A stretch of DNA of 64,000 bases from Phenylobacterium sp. (GCF_013911965.1 NZ_JACESE010000010.1:103431-167430); one strand, 5' to 3'. Shown: positions 16,719 through 26,371, counted from the first letter of the stretch. Made by a program: numbers and translations. The notes: generated by a model not told the origin, from the letters alone.

Positions 16719-19027
16719 GCGGCCGTCTCCGGCTCGACCGCTTGGGCCCGCCGCGCGGTCACGGCGGCGTCGATCATCCGGTAGAAATCCTCGGCGAAGG
16801 CCTTGGTCTGGCCCAGGCGGCTCGCCTTGAGGCGCGGCCGCAACTCCCGGCGCAGCATCCGCAGCCGGTCCACGTCGGTGGCGAGCTTCACGGCCGTCTC
16901 GAGATAGGCGTCGAGATCGCCGACGCAAAGGTCCGGCAGACCGGCATTGGACAGGATCGAGTAGCTCAGCCGCTCGAAGAGGGCCGGCCCGACCAGGCTG
17001 ACCACCGGAACCCCCATCCACAGCGACTCGCAGGTCGTCGTGCCGCCGGTCTGGGGGAAGGTGTCCAGCGAGATGTCCATCTCATTGTAGAAGGGCATGT
17101 GGGCCCCGCGGATGGCTTCAAAGCGCAGCCGCTCGCGGGCGACGCCCTCGGCCGCGAAGATCTCGGCGATGTGGTCGCGGAAGGTCGCCGTCCCGCCCTC
17201 CGGCCGCACGAACATGAACTGCGAATCCGGCACGGCCGCCGTCACCCGCGCCCAGTGACGCAGCATCTCGCGGCTGTACTTGTAGGGATTGTTGGCCGTG
17301 CCGAAGGTCACGTGGCCCTTGGCCACCTGCGGCGGCTCGAGGTTCATCGGCCGTTCTGGGAAGGCGAGCTCGCCCATGGCGATCCAGCTGGCGGGCATGA
17401 GCAGCGGATCCTCGATCAGCAGCTCGGGCCGCGACGGGGCCAGATAGGGATCGACGATCAGATAGTCGATGTTCGACAGGCCCGAGGAGTGGGGATAGCC
17501 GAGCCAGCTCGCCTGGAGCGGCGCGGGCTTCCAGGCCATGACGTTGAGCTTGTTCATGTGCGTCGAGCCGCCGAGCTCGATCAGCAGGTCGAGCTGGTCG
17601 TCGCAGATCATCTGGGCCGCGTCGAAGTCGCTGAGGTCCTGTTTCCAGCGGAAGACGTCGACGAAGTCGGTGATGCGCTTCTGCAGGACGTCCTCGGTTC
17701 CCTGGTAGTAGGAGTAGCAGTAGATCTCGAAACGCTCCCGCGGGTAGTGCTCGAAGAGCGGCAGGGCGAAATAGGCCACGGGGTGGTTGCGAAGGTCCGA
17801 GGACATGAAGCCCACCCGGATCTTGCCGTTGTCCGGCCGGGGCTCGGCCGGCCGCTTCAGGGGATAGCGGGCGGTGCGTTCCTGCACGCCATCGCCCCAG
17901 GTGCGGTGCTGGCTGACCAGTTCGTCCCGGTCCTCGGCCGTGCGCACGCGCGAGAGCTGGCTGAGCAGGGCGGTGTGGCGGCCTTGCGAAGCCCACAGGC
18001 GGCCGGTCTCGGTGAAGTCGCAGACCTCGTCGAGGCCGTCGAAATCGCAGACGCGCGACAGGACCTCGGAGGCGACCTTCAGGTGCGCGCCGTTGCTTAG
18101 AGCCGCCATCTGGCGCACGGCCTTCAGCTCGGCATAGGCGTCGTCCAGATGCTGCGCCTCGTCGCCATAGCGCGAGCGCGCCAGGCTCTCGATCAGGGCC
18201 ATGCGGTACTCGACGTCGTCGGGCTTGAGCTCGACGGCCCGGCGCAGGTGGCGGTTCGCCCGCTCGCGGTCCCAGTCGCTGACCACCGCGCCCAGCTGAT
18301 GGTGGATCCAGGCGGCCTCGGGCTGGCTTTCCAGCAGTTCGCGGAGATACTTGTCCGCCCGGCGCAGCTGGTTGCTCCGGCGGATGGCGACCGCCTTGGC
18401 CTCCATCAGGCGGGGCGAGCCGGTGAGGGCGATCGCCTCGTCGAGCGTCTCGAGGGCGTTCTCGGGGCCGCGCGCATCGGCGATCACCGCCGACAGGTCG
18501 AGCCAGGCGTCGATCATGTCGGGCTTCAGCTTGCTGGCGAGGCGGAAACGCATCTCCGCCTTCTCCAGATCGCCGGCGCGCCAGTGGCCGCGTCCCAGGC
18601 TGCGCTGGAACTCGGCGTTGGTGGGATGGGCCTTGACCAGCCGTGTGAAGATCGCGACCGCGCCGGGGCCGTCGCGCAGATCGTTGAGCACGTTGCCCTT
18701 GTTCTGCAGGAGGGCCTCGTTCTTCGGCTGGACGGCCAGCCCCGCATCCAGCGCCTCGCGCGCCTCCTCCAGACGGCCGAGCCGACGGAGGGCGACGCCG
18801 CGGAGGTTCCAGAGCTCGACATCGCGGGGATAGGCCTTCGTTCCCTGCAGGGCCCAGTGCGCGGCCTTCTCGTAGAACTGGCGGCGGAACAGCAGGGAGG
18901 AGAAGTTGCGATAGAGCGCCTGCGGCGCGTTCGGCTCGTCGTTCAGCAGGGCTTCGGAAATGCGAATGCCGTCTTCGATGCGGCCGGCCTTGAAGGCGGC
19001 GTCAGCCTCGGCGATCCGTTCTTGCAT
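16715..19027 (-). CDS. TPR / GT41 (SPINDLY, O-GlcNAc transferase-like) glycosyltransferase
   Basis: The 770-residue protein has an N-terminal superhelix of TPR repeats (about 5-300, for example AEMRFRLASKLKPDMIDAWL) and a C-terminal GT41 catalytic region. The latter shows VGFMSSDLRNHPVAYFALPLFEHY, LGYPHSSGLSNIDYLIVD, FGTANNPYKYS and DTFPQTGGTTTCESLWMGVPVV, the last being the UDP-sugar-binding signature. Bacterial members glycosylate proteins; in Caulobacter the relative FlmG glycosylates flagellins. The start at 19027 (MQERIAEADAAFKAG) is preferred over a longer arginine- and proline-rich extension. Position beside the deoxysugar operon also allows an S-layer or adhesin target. Confidence 0.87.
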   Translation of the reverse strand: MQERIAEADAAFKAGRIEDGIRISEALLNDEPNAPQALYRNFSSLLFRRQFYEKAAHWALQGTKAYPRDVELWNLRGVALRRLGRLEEAREALDAGLAVQPKNEALLQNKGNVLNDLRDGPGAVAIFTRLVKAHPTNAEFQRSLGRGHWRAGDLEKAEMRFRLASKLKPDMIDAWLDLSAVIADARGPENALETLDEAIALTGSPRLMEAKAVAIRRSNQLRRADKYLRELLESQPEAAWIHHQLGAVVSDWDRERANRHLRRAVELKPDDVEYRMALIESLARSRYGDEAQHLDDAYAELKAVRQMAALSNGAHLKVASEVLSRVCDFDGLDEVCDFTETGRLWASQGRHTALLSQLSRVRTAEDRDELVSQHRTWGDGVQERTARYPLKRPAEPRPDNGKIRVGFMSSDLRNHPVAYFALPLFEHYPRERFEIYCYSYYQGTEDVLQKRITDFVDVFRWKQDLSDFDAAQMICDDQLDLLIELGGSTHMNKLNVMAWKPAPLQASWLGYPHSSGLSNIDYLIVDPYLAPSRPELLIEDPLLMPASWIAMGELAFPERPMNLEPPQVAKGHVTFGTANNPYKYSREMLRHWARVTAAVPDSQFMFVRPEGGTATFRDHIAEIFAAEGVARERLRFEAIRGAHMPFYNEMDISLDTFPQTGGTTTCESLWMGVPVVSLVGPALFERLSYSILSNAGLPDLCVGDLDAYLETAVKLATDVDRLRMLRRELRPRLKASRLGQTKAFAEDFYRMIDAAVTARRAQAVEPETAA

Positions 19028-19162
19028 GCGGGGGCAGGTCCTGGAGGCGCAGGGCCGGCGGACGGCCGCGGTGCGCGCAGACTTCGGGGTACAAGGGCGC
19101 AAGGCCGCGCCCGGTTCGGCGCGATCCTACTGAGGCCGTCCGGCGGCGCCAACAGGCGTCCG

Positions 19163-19465
19163 TCAGCCGCTCGGCTCGAGGCCCTCATCGGCCGGCCCGC
19201 GTCGGGAGAAGCGCCACTTCATGGCGAGGATCAGGCCCGAGAGGGTCAGGCAGACCACATTGGTGAAGATCACCGGCAGGCTCTCGATCATCAGACCGTA
19301 GGCCACCCAGAGCGAGAAGCCGGTGACGGTGACCACATACATGCGCAGCGAGATCGAACGGGCGTCCCGCTCCCGCCACGTCTTGACGATTTGGGGCGTG
19401 AAGCTGGCCATGGAGCAGAGGCCTGCGCTCATGCCGATGACCTCGGGCAGGGGGAGGGCGGCCAT
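19163..19465 (-). CDS. SemiSWEET family sugar transporter
   Basis: The 100-residue protein has three transmembrane helices and the PQ motif FTPQ (P24-Q25) followed by KTWRERDARSIS, the hallmark of bacterial SemiSWEETs. These act as homodimers and let sugars move across the inner membrane by facilitated diffusion. The end VFTNVVCLTLSGLILAMKW fits the third helix. It lies between the GT41 gene and lovR on the same strand, 5 bases after lovR, so it may be read together with the lov genes. Confidence 0.85.
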   Translation of the reverse strand: MAALPLPEVIGMSAGLCSMASFTPQIVKTWRERDARSISLRMYVVTVTGFSLWVAYGLMIESLPVIFTNVVCLTLSGLILAMKWRFSRRGPADEGLEPSG

Positions 19466-19470
19466 GGGAC

Positions 19471-19941
19471 TCAGCCAGCCTGGGCGAACTGGTCGACGCC
19501 CCAGCGGGCGCTGAAGTCGCGGGACAGCTCCAGCCCGATCGGCGGCGGTCCGCCGGCGCAGCCTTCGCGCAGGCAGCCGGCCAGATAGGTGAGGGCCCGC
19601 CGCACCGACTTGTCGGAATAGGGCTTGCCGATCACGCCGCAGGCGCCGGCGAGGTCCGTGGGCAGGCGCTTGACGTTGGCGGTCATGAACAGGACGACGC
19701 CGTCGTTCCGCTGCGCGATCTCGCGTGCGGCGTCGACGCCGGTCGGCCCGTCGCTGAGGTGGACGTCCACCAGGGTGATGTCCGGATGCAGGGCGCTGGC
19801 CAGCTTCACGGCGCCGGCCGAGTCCATGGCGTGTCCCACGTCCTCGCAGCCGGCCTCGCGCACGAGGAAGCCGAGTTCGACGGCGAGGAGCACCTCGTCC
19901 TCGACGATCAGGACCTTCAGAGGTTCGGGCATCAGGCTCAC
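19471..19941 (-). CDS. lovR: Single-domain response regulator LovR
   Basis: Receiver domain without an output domain. The acidic pocket is ED (14-15), the phospho-acceptor D59 lies in [11 protein letters not shown], and the conserved lysine is in VIGKPYS. It is directly downstream of lovK, and the lovK stop and lovR GTG start overlap (GTGA). In Caulobacter crescentus LovK and LovR form a blue-light pathway that affects cell adhesion and dampens the general stress response; the same pairing and order are seen here. An ATG at 19932 (MPEPLKVL) is an alternative start. The C-terminal tail of about 30 residues is extra to the receiver fold. Confidence 0.88.
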   Translation of the reverse strand: MSLMPEPLKVLIVEDEVLLAVELGFLVREAGCEDVGHAMDSAGAVKLASALHPDITLVDVHLSDGPTGVDAAREIAQRNDGVVLFMTANVKRLPTDLAGACGVIGKPYSDKSVRRALTYLAGCLREGCAGGPPPIGLELSRDFSARWGVDQFAQAG

Positions 19942-21050
19942 GCGGTTCCGTTCACAGGCAACTTAACGACGGCGCGCGTTCCAGGTTGCCCGTCCTGCAG
20001 GGTCAGATCGGCGCGCAGCTGTTGGGTCAGAAGGTCGACGATGGTCAGGCCGAAGCCGCGCTCGAAGCGCCCGTCCGCCGGAAGGCCGACCCCGTCGTCG
20101 CAGATCTCGATCACATAGTGGCCGTTCAGGCGCCGGACGAGCACCTTCAGGTGGCCGCCCTCACCCTCTCGAAAGGCGTGCTTGAAGGCGTTGTCGACCA
20201 GTTCGTTGACCACCAGGGCCAGCGGCGCGGCCTGCGAGGCGGCGATGTCGACGCGCTGCAGGTCGAGGCTCACCCGAACCTCCTCGTGGTTGGTCGACAC
20301 GTCCCCCAGCAGATCGCGGACGAAGGCCGCCACGTCGAAGCGCTCGATGTCCTTGCTCTGGAAGAGGCGGCGATGGACGGTGGCGATGGCGCTGACCCGC
20401 GACAGCATGCTTTGCAGGGCCTGGCGCGTATCGGGATCGCGCGTGCGCCGGGTCTGCAGGACCAGCAGCGAGCTGATGAGCTGGAGGTTGTTCTTGACGC
20501 GATGGTCGACCTCGTGAAGCAGCGCCGTGCGCTCGGCCAGCGCCTTCTCGGCGGCCCGGGCCTTTTCGCTGACGGCGCTCTCCAGCCCGTCGCGATCGCG
20601 CGCCAGGCTGTCCTCGGCCTGCCGGCGCGCCGTCACGTCGATCTGAGAGCCGATGAAGAAGACCAGCTCGTTCTCGGCGTTGTGCACCGGGCTGATCTGC
20701 AGGGCGTTCCAGAACGGCGTCCCGTCCTTGCGGTAGTTCAGGAGGTCGACCGTGGCGGGACGGCCGGCGGCGATGCTCTCGGCCAGCGTCCTGACGGCCG
20801 CGGCGTCCGTTTCGGGCCCCTGAAGGAACCGGCAGTTGCGGCCCAGCACCTCGTCGCGCCGATAGCCGGTCAGGGCCAGGAAGGCGTCGTTGGCGAAGAC
20901 GATCGGCATGTCCGGCGCCTGGGCGTCGGTGATGATCATCGGCATGCGGGTCGCGTGCACGGCCGCGGCGAAAGGGTCGTCGACGCCCGCGCGCGGCGTC
21001 AGGAGGCTGTCGGCCAAGTAGGTTGTCTGCTTTTCGGTCATGCCGGTCAT
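19938..21050 (-). CDS. lovK: Blue-light LOV histidine kinase LovK
   Basis: The 370-residue soluble sensor kinase has an N-terminal LOV (flavin-binding PAS) domain with the photoactive cysteine C73 in GRNCRFLQG, the flavin-contacting NYRKDG and FWN segments, and [11 protein letters not shown] helical linker leads to a HisKA_2/HWE-type kinase domain with H183 in [15 protein letters not shown] and ICDDGVGLP. The cysteine has the same number as in Caulobacter LovK, and the length is nearly the same (368). Blue light should form an FMN-cysteinyl adduct and raise kinase activity. An EcfG-type promoter lies 24 bases upstream of the start, suggesting feedback from the general stress sigma factor. Confidence 0.93.
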   Translation of the reverse strand: MTGMTEKQTTYLADSLLTPRAGVDDPFAAAVHATRMPMIITDAQAPDMPIVFANDAFLALTGYRRDEVLGRNCRFLQGPETDAAAVRTLAESIAAGRPATVDLLNYRKDGTPFWNALQISPVHNAENELVFFIGSQIDVTARRQAEDSLARDRDGLESAVSEKARAAEKALAERTALLHEVDHRVKNNLQLISSLLVLQTRRTRDPDTRQALQSMLSRVSAIATVHRRLFQSKDIERFDVAAFVRDLLGDVSTNHEEVRVSLDLQRVDIAASQAAPLALVVNELVDNAFKHAFREGEGGHLKVLVRRLNGHYVIEICDDGVGLPADGRFERGFGLTIVDLLTQQLRADLTLQDGQPGTRAVVKLPVNGTA

Positions 21051-21073
21051 CCCCCCACGCCCCGGGAGACACG

Positions 21074-21098
21074 AACGCCGGGTGCGGAGCTGAGTTCC
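21074..21098 (-). promoter_or_regulatory. EcfG/SigT-type promoter of lovK-lovR
   Basis: Read on the minus strand, GGAAC (21098-21094) and CGTT (21077-21074) are 16 bases apart, which matches the alphaproteobacterial general-stress consensus GGAAC-N16-17-CGTT exactly. It lies 24 bases before the lovK start, a suitable distance. In Caulobacter the LovK/LovR pathway is tied to SigT, so the match is also biologically expected. Confidence 0.82.
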
Positions 21099-21143
21099 GG
21101 ACGCCGCGCGGCCTGCGGGTCACGTTTCGGACGAATTCGGGCG

Positions 21144-21161
21144 GTGTCACGTCGATGACAC
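21144..21161. promoter_or_regulatory. 18-bp inverted repeat in the lovK-phoR divergent region
   Basis: A perfect GTGTCA-N6-TGACAC dyad lies midway between the lovK promoter and the GTG start of phoR. The half site TGTCA equals the core of the PhoB half site but is inverted rather than direct, so a different dimeric regulator is as likely. No binding protein can be named. Confidence 0.5.
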
Positions 21162-21204
21162 AGGGGTGCGGCTTGGTGGATGATCCCGCCAACGGAGATT
21201 CGAT

Positions 21205-22644
21205 GTGTCGCTGCTTACGCCGCCGTCGCCCCTGAATTCGCGCCGCGTCAGCTCGGCGGGGCCGGTGCTCGTCATGGGCGGGGCCGCCGTCGCGGCGGTG
21301 GCGCTGCTGGTCCTGGTGGGCGGGGCGCACCCGGTGGCCGGCGCCTTGCTGGCCGCCGCCCTCGCGGGACTGGCGGGCGTGCAGGCGGCGCGCGCTCGGG
21401 AAAAGGCCGCCCTGCTGCGCGAGGAAGTCGCCCAGACACACGCCCAGGTGAGCGCCGGCGAGCCGTCCTTGCCCTACACCGCCGTGATCAACGCCCTGCC
21501 CGATCCCGTCATGGTGATCTCGGCCTACGAGCCGGACGACCTTACCGGCCGGCGCTTCGTCCTCGTCAACCTCGCCGCGCGCGACGTCCTGAAGATCCAG
21601 CGGGACGCCGGCCTGCTGGTGACGGCCATCCGTGATCCCGACGTCCTGGAGGCGGTGGACGAAGCCCTCTTCGGCGCCCTGGCCGGCGAGGCGATCTACG
21701 AGCCTGGCGGCACGCAGGAGCGGATCTTCCGCGCCTATGCGAGCCCTCTGGGCATGGGGACGGACGGCGGTCGGCTCGCCCTGCTTGTTCTGCACGACGA
21801 GACCGAGATCCGGCGCGTGGAACGGATGCGGGCCGACTTCCTCGCCAACGCCAGCCATGAGCTGCGCACGCCGCTCGCCTCGCTGTCGGGCTTCATCGAG
21901 ACGCTGCGGGGGCACGCCCGCGCCGACGAGGGCGCGCGGGAGAAGTTCCTGGGCATCATGCAGGTCCAGGCCGAGCGCATGTCGCGGCTGATCGACGACC
22001 TGATGTCGCTGTCGCGCATCGAACTGAACGAGCATGTGGCGCCCGACCAGGAGGTCGATCTGGCCGCCGCCGTAAGCGACGTGGTCGACGCGGTCGCCCC
22101 GATAGCCCAGGAGCGGAAGATCCGCATGGCCGTGGAGCTCCCGCCGAGGGGAACAGTCAAGGTCGTCGGCGATCGCGATCAGATCGTGCAGGTGGCTCAG
22201 AACCTGGTGGACAACGCCATGAAGTACTCGTCGCCGGACGGGGAGGTGCGGGTTCGCCTGGAGTGGGGCCTCAGCGCCGACGCGGCCGCAGCCGGCCGTA
22301 TGGAGAACGCCGCCCGCCTGCCGCTGCTCACCCCCGACCATGGCCCGGAGCGCTATGCGGCCCTCTCCGTCAGCGACGACGGGCCGGGCATGGCCCGGGA
22401 GCACCTGCCGCGACTCACCGAGCGCTTCTACCGCGTCGAAGGCCAGAAGAGCGGCGAGAAGTCCGGAACCGGCCTGGGCCTGGCCATCGTCAAGCACATC
22501 ATGAACCGCCACAGGGGCGGGCTCGTGGTGGAGAGCGCCCTGGGCCGAGGGGCGACCTTCACCGCCTACTTCCCTGTCGACGCGCGCAAAGCCCGCGGCG
22601 AAGCGCCGCTCAACAAGCCGAGCGATGTCGCAAAAGTGTCATGA
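21205..22644 (+). CDS. phoR: Phosphate regulon sensor histidine kinase PhoR
   Basis: Inner-membrane kinase of the phosphate-starvation system. It has two hydrophobic helices near the N-terminus (about 17-60), a PAS-like domain (about 90-205), the phospho-acceptor H218 in FLANASHELRTPLASLSGF, and an ATPase domain with NLVDNAMKYS, DDGPGMAREHLPRLTERFYRV and GTGLGLAIVKHI. The GTG start at 21205 is supported by GGAG seven bases upstream; an overlapping ATG at 21203 is out of frame. It is followed by pstCAB-phoU-phoB. The Pho box lies across its stop codon, so phoR is made outside the PhoB-activated unit. Confidence 0.95.
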   Translation: MSLLTPPSPLNSRRVSSAGPVLVMGGAAVAAVALLVLVGGAHPVAGALLAAALAGLAGVQAARAREKAALLREEVAQTHAQVSAGEPSLPYTAVINALPDPVMVISAYEPDDLTGRRFVLVNLAARDVLKIQRDAGLLVTAIRDPDVLEAVDEALFGALAGEAIYEPGGTQERIFRAYASPLGMGTDGGRLALLVLHDETEIRRVERMRADFLANASHELRTPLASLSGFIETLRGHARADEGAREKFLGIMQVQAERMSRLIDDLMSLSRIELNEHVAPDQEVDLAAAVSDVVDAVAPIAQERKIRMAVELPPRGTVKVVGDRDQIVQVAQNLVDNAMKYSSPDGEVRVRLEWGLSADAAAAGRMENAARLPLLTPDHGPERYAALSVSDDGPGMAREHLPRLTERFYRVEGQKSGEKSGTGLGLAIVKHIMNRHRGGLVVESALGRGATFTAYFPVDARKARGEAPLNKPSDVAKVS

Positions 22645-22653
22645 GACTGTCAC
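22636..22653 (+). promoter_or_regulatory. Pho box (PhoB binding site) before pstC
   Basis: GTGTCAT (22636-22642) and CTGTCAC (22647-22653) are direct repeats separated by four bases, matching the CTGTCAY-N4-CTGTCAY Pho box. It overlaps the phoR stop and lies about 110 bases before pstC, implying PhoB activation of pstCAB-phoU-phoB under phosphate limitation, with autoregulation of phoB. Confidence 0.85.
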
Positions 22654-22760
22654 GTACGATCAGCAAAGGGAGGGCAGTTTCCGCGCCGCATGGTCAGAGG
22701 CCAGGGTGAAAGCGCCTTGGCCGCTTGTCGCGCGCCCGCCGTCCTTGATCGAAGGCCCGA

Positions 22761-24203
22761 ATGCTCACCTGGATCGCCCTCGCGGCGCTCGTCCTCTTCT
22801 CCGCCGCCGCCTACGCCGCCGGACGCCGCAAGGCGCTGGGCGCCGCGGGCGGCACGGCGCTGACGCTCCATTCGTTGCCGGGATACTACGGCGCCTACTT
22901 CGCCCTGTGGGTGGCGGCGCCGGCGGCCCTGCTTCTGATCCTGGTCACCGTGCTGGGCGGACGGATCGAACAGGCGGCCCTGCGGGCTGAGGTTCCCGCC
23001 GCGGTGGCCGAACTGGCGCCGAGCGCCCAGGAAGTCTTCTTCAACGACGTGCAGGCCACCGTCCGCAGCACGCGGGCCAGCGATCGCGTCTATGAGGGCC
23101 AACTCGGCGACGCCTTTGCGGCCAAGGTGGCGCAGGCCGAGCGGCTCGACGGCGCCATCACCTTCGGCGCCCTGGCCGCGGCCGTCGCCCTTATGCTGGC
23201 CGGCGCCGCCTACGCCTGGCCGCGGCTGAGGCCGGCCTACGCCGCCCGGCCCCAGGTGGAGCGCTGGATTTCGGCCATCTTCATCGCCTGTTCGGTGGTG
23301 GCCATCCTGACGACCGTCGGGATCGTCGCCTCCCTGGTCTGGGAAAGCTGGCGCTTCTTCCAGTCCGTCCCGGTGACGGAGTTCCTGTTCGGCCTCACCT
23401 GGGATCCGCAGATCGCCATCCGCGCCGACCAGGTGGCCTCCTCGGGCGCCTTCGGGGCCGTGCCGCTCTTCGCCGGCACCTTCCTGATCATGATCATCGC
23501 CATGGCGGTGGCCGCGCCCGTCGGCCTGTTCGCCGCCATCTATCTTTCGGAATACGCCGGCCGGACGACGCGGGCGGTGGTCAAGCCGCTGCTCGAAGTC
23601 CTCGCCGGCATTCCGACGGTGGTCTACGGCTTCTTCGCCGCCCTGACGGTGGGGCCGCTCTTCCGCGGCTTCTTCAACAGCATCGGCGCCCAATTGGTCG
23701 GCGGCCCCCTGGACGGGGTCGGCATGTACCTGATGCAGGTGCAGAACCAGATGGCCCTGGTGGCCGGCGCCGTCATGGGGATCATGCTGATCCCCTTCGT
23801 CTCCTCGCTGTCGGACGACATCATCAACGCCGTCCCCCAGTCCCTGCGCGACGGCTCCCTGGCCATGGGCGCGACCCAGTCGGAGACCATCGGCCGGGTC
23901 ATCATGCCCGCCGCCCTGCCGGGCATCATGGGCGCCCTGCTCCTGGCGGTCTCCCGCGCGGTGGGCGAGACGATGATCGTCACCATGGCCGCCGGCTTGC
24001 AGGCCAAGACCACGCTCAATCCGCTCGACACGGTGACGACGGTGACCGTTCAGATCGTCACCCTGCTCACCGGCGACCAGGAGTTCGACAGCCCCAAGAC
24101 CCTGTCGGCCTTCGGCCTGGGCCTGACGCTCTTCCTCGTCACCCTGCTGCTGAACATCATCGCCCTGCGCATCGTCCAGACCTACCGGGAACAGTATGAC
24201 TGA
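22761..24203 (+). CDS. pstC: Phosphate ABC transporter permease PstC
   Basis: Membrane permease of the high-affinity phosphate importer. The 480 residues are longer than E. coli PstC (about 319) because of an N-terminal extension with two additional hydrophobic helices, common in alphaproteobacteria. The permease core carries PVGLFAAIYLSEYA, LEVLAGIPTVVYGFFAAL and the EAA-like loop SLRDGSLAMGATQSETI. It overlaps pstA by 8 bases. The periplasmic binding protein gene pstS is not in this window. Confidence 0.95.
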   Translation: MLTWIALAALVLFSAAAYAAGRRKALGAAGGTALTLHSLPGYYGAYFALWVAAPAALLLILVTVLGGRIEQAALRAEVPAAVAELAPSAQEVFFNDVQATVRSTRASDRVYEGQLGDAFAAKVAQAERLDGAITFGALAAAVALMLAGAAYAWPRLRPAYAARPQVERWISAIFIACSVVAILTTVGIVASLVWESWRFFQSVPVTEFLFGLTWDPQIAIRADQVASSGAFGAVPLFAGTFLIMIIAMAVAAPVGLFAAIYLSEYAGRTTRAVVKPLLEVLAGIPTVVYGFFAALTVGPLFRGFFNSIGAQLVGGPLDGVGMYLMQVQNQMALVAGAVMGIMLIPFVSSLSDDIINAVPQSLRDGSLAMGATQSETIGRVIMPAALPGIMGALLLAVSRAVGETMIVTMAAGLQAKTTLNPLDTVTTVTVQIVTLLTGDQEFDSPKTLSAFGLGLTLFLVTLLLNIIALRIVQTYREQYD

Positions 24204-25497
24204 CGTCGCCCTGAACCCCGCCCAGGCCGCCAAGGCGCGCAACCGCGAGCAGGCGCAGGCGCGTCTGAAGAAGCGCTATCGGGCCGAGGCCCGCTTCCGC
24301 TTCTATGGCCGCGCGGCCATCGTGCTGGCGCTCGCCTTCCTGGTCGTCCTCCTCGGCCGCATCGGCCTGCAGGGCTATTCGACCTTCGTCGACTACCGGA
24401 TCGAAGTCCCCGTCCAGGTGGACGCCGACCGCGTCGATATGGCCGATCTCGCCGGATCGAACTTCAACCTGATGGCGGCCGACTCCGTGCTCGCCATGCT
24501 GGGCGAGACCGACGACGCCTATGGCGAGGCCTCCTCCGAGATGATGGAGATTCTCTCCAGCGAGGTCGGCTACCTGGTTCTGGACCGCCTGCGTGAGGAT
24601 CCCTCGCTCGTGGGCCAGACGATCACCGTCGAAGCTCCGATGAAGGCCAATGCGAGCCTCTACTACAAGGGGCAGATCGAGCGGGCGACCGAGGCCGGCG
24701 CGCGTCCCCTGAGCGACCGCCAGCTGGACTGGCTCGACGAGCTGAAGGCCAGGGGCCTGGTCAAGGGCGGCTTCAACTGGACCTTCCTGTCCTCCTCGGA
24801 TTCCACCGAGCCGGAGCAGGCGGGGGTCCTCGGCGCCGTGGTCGGCTCGGCCATGATGCTTCTGGTGACCGCCCTGCTGGCGGCGCCGATCGGCGTGCTG
24901 GCGGCCACCTATCTGGAGGAGTTCGCGCCGAAGAACCGGTGGACGGACCTGATCGAGGTGAACATCAACAACCTCGCCGCCGTGCCCTCCATCATCTACG
25001 GCCTGCTGGGGCTGGCGGTGTTCATCAACTGGCTGGCGGTGCCGCGCTCCTCGCCCCTGCTGGGCGGGCTGGTGCTGGCGCTCATGTCGCTGCCGACCAT
25101 CATCATCGCCACCCGCTCGGCCCTGAAGGCGGTCCCGCCCTCGATCCGCGAGGCCGCGCTCGCCGTGGGCGCCTCGCGCACCCAGACGGTGTTCCACCAC
25201 GTCCTGCCCCTGGCCATGCCGGGCATGCTGACCGGAACCATCCTGTCGCTGGCCCACGCCCTGGGCGAGACCGCGCCGCTGCTGATGATCGGCATGGTCT
25301 CCTTCGTCCCCGGCGTGCCGGAGACCTTCACCAGCGCGGCCACCGTCCTGCCGGTGCAGATCTTCATCTGGGAGAACGCCTCGGAGCGCGCCTTCCATGA
25401 GCGCACGGCCGCCGCCATCATCGTTCTCCTGGTCTTCATGGTGATCATGAACCTCGCCGCCGTGCTCCTGCGGCGCCGTTTCGAGCGCCGCTGGTGA
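24196..25497 (+). CDS. pstA: Phosphate ABC transporter permease PstA
   Basis: Second permease subunit of the phosphate importer. The N-terminal 200 residues form the extra region (DUF3333-type) common in alphaproteobacterial PstA. The core has [39 protein letters not shown] and the EAA loop [21 protein letters not shown]. At 433 residues it is much longer than E. coli PstA (about 296) because of that N-terminal part. The start overlaps pstC and the stop overlaps pstB (GTGA), so the transporter subunits are translationally coupled. Confidence 0.95.
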   Translation: MTDVALNPAQAAKARNREQAQARLKKRYRAEARFRFYGRAAIVLALAFLVVLLGRIGLQGYSTFVDYRIEVPVQVDADRVDMADLAGSNFNLMAADSVLAMLGETDDAYGEASSEMMEILSSEVGYLVLDRLREDPSLVGQTITVEAPMKANASLYYKGQIERATEAGARPLSDRQLDWLDELKARGLVKGGFNWTFLSSSDSTEPEQAGVLGAVVGSAMMLLVTALLAAPIGVLAATYLEEFAPKNRWTDLIEVNINNLAAVPSIIYGLLGLAVFINWLAVPRSSPLLGGLVLALMSLPTIIIATRSALKAVPPSIREAALAVGASRTQTVFHHVLPLAMPGMLTGTILSLAHALGETAPLLMIGMVSFVPGVPETFTSAATVLPVQIFIWENASERAFHERTAAAIIVLLVFMVIMNLAAVLLRRRFERRW

Positions 25498-26351
25498 GCC
25501 CTATGATCCCGACCCTCCGTTCCCCTTCGAGACCCGCCATGCCCAACCAACGCGACGACGCGCTCGCCCATGCCCCGGCCGGCGTCCGCACCGCCGCCGC
25601 CAAGGTCGCGGCGACCGACGTGCGGGTGTTCTACGGCGACAAGCAGGCCCTGTTCGACGTGTCGCTGGACATGCCCGACCGCGCCGTGACCGCGCTCATC
25701 GGCCCCTCGGGCTGCGGCAAGTCCACCTTCCTGCGCTGCATCAACCGGATGAACGACACCATTCCGGGGGCGCGGGTCGAGGGGAAGATCGTCCTCGACG
25801 GCGACGACATCAACGACCGCAGCGTCGATCCGGTGCTGCTTCGCGCGCGCGTCGGCATGGTCTTCCAGAAGCCGAACCCCTTCCCGAAGAGCATCTTCGA
25901 GAACGTCGCCTACGGTCCGCGCATCCATGGCCTGGCCTCGACCAAGGCCGAGATGGAGGAGATCGTCGAATCCTCCCTGCGCCGCGCCGGCCTGTGGGAC
26001 GAGGTCGCCGACCGCCTGCATCAGCCGGGCACGGGCCTGTCCGGCGGCCAGCAGCAGCGTCTGGTGATCGCGCGGGCCATCGCCGTCAGCCCTGAAGTCA
26101 TCCTGATGGACGAGCCGTGCTCGGCGCTCGACCCCATCGCGACGGCCAAGATCGAGGAACTGATCGACGAACTGCGCAGCCAGTACTGCATCGTCATCGT
26201 CACCCACTCCATGGCCCAGGCCGCGCGGGTGTCGCAGCGCACCGCCTTCTTCCACATGGGCCGGCTCGTGGAAGCCGGGCCGACCGACGAGCTGTTCACC
26301 AATCCGCGCGACAGTCGCACGCAGGACTACATCACCGGCCGCTTCGGCTGA
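25494..26351 (+). CDS. pstB: Phosphate ABC transporter ATPase PstB
   Basis: ATPase that powers phosphate import. Walker A is GPSGCGKST (70-78), followed by the PstB-typical [10 protein letters not shown] and [11 protein letters not shown]. The signature is LSGGQQQR and Walker B is [13 protein letters not shown]. The GTG at 25494 overlaps the pstA stop; ATGs at 25503 and 25539 are alternatives, since the first 40 residues are poorly conserved. With PhoU and PhoR it should also signal phosphate status to PhoB. Confidence 0.95.
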   Translation: MSPMIPTLRSPSRPAMPNQRDDALAHAPAGVRTAAAKVAATDVRVFYGDKQALFDVSLDMPDRAVTALIGPSGCGKSTFLRCINRMNDTIPGARVEGKIVLDGDDINDRSVDPVLLRARVGMVFQKPNPFPKSIFENVAYGPRIHGLASTKAEMEEIVESSLRRAGLWDEVADRLHQPGTGLSGGQQQRLVIARAIAVSPEVILMDEPCSALDPIATAKIEELIDELRSQYCIVIVTHSMAQAARVSQRTAFFHMGRLVEAGPTDELFTNPRDSRTQDYITGRFG

Positions 26352-26371
26352 GCCGGGAAGAGGACGCCGCC

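Noticed and set aside
16619-18100. 493-codon plus-strand open frame antisense to the GT41 gene
   Set aside because: Shadow frame; the minus strand carries TPR and GT41 motifs throughout.
20161-22512. 783-codon minus-strand open frame joining the lovK region and the phoR antisense
   Set aside because: It is out of frame with lovK and antisense to phoR; no domain is recognisable.
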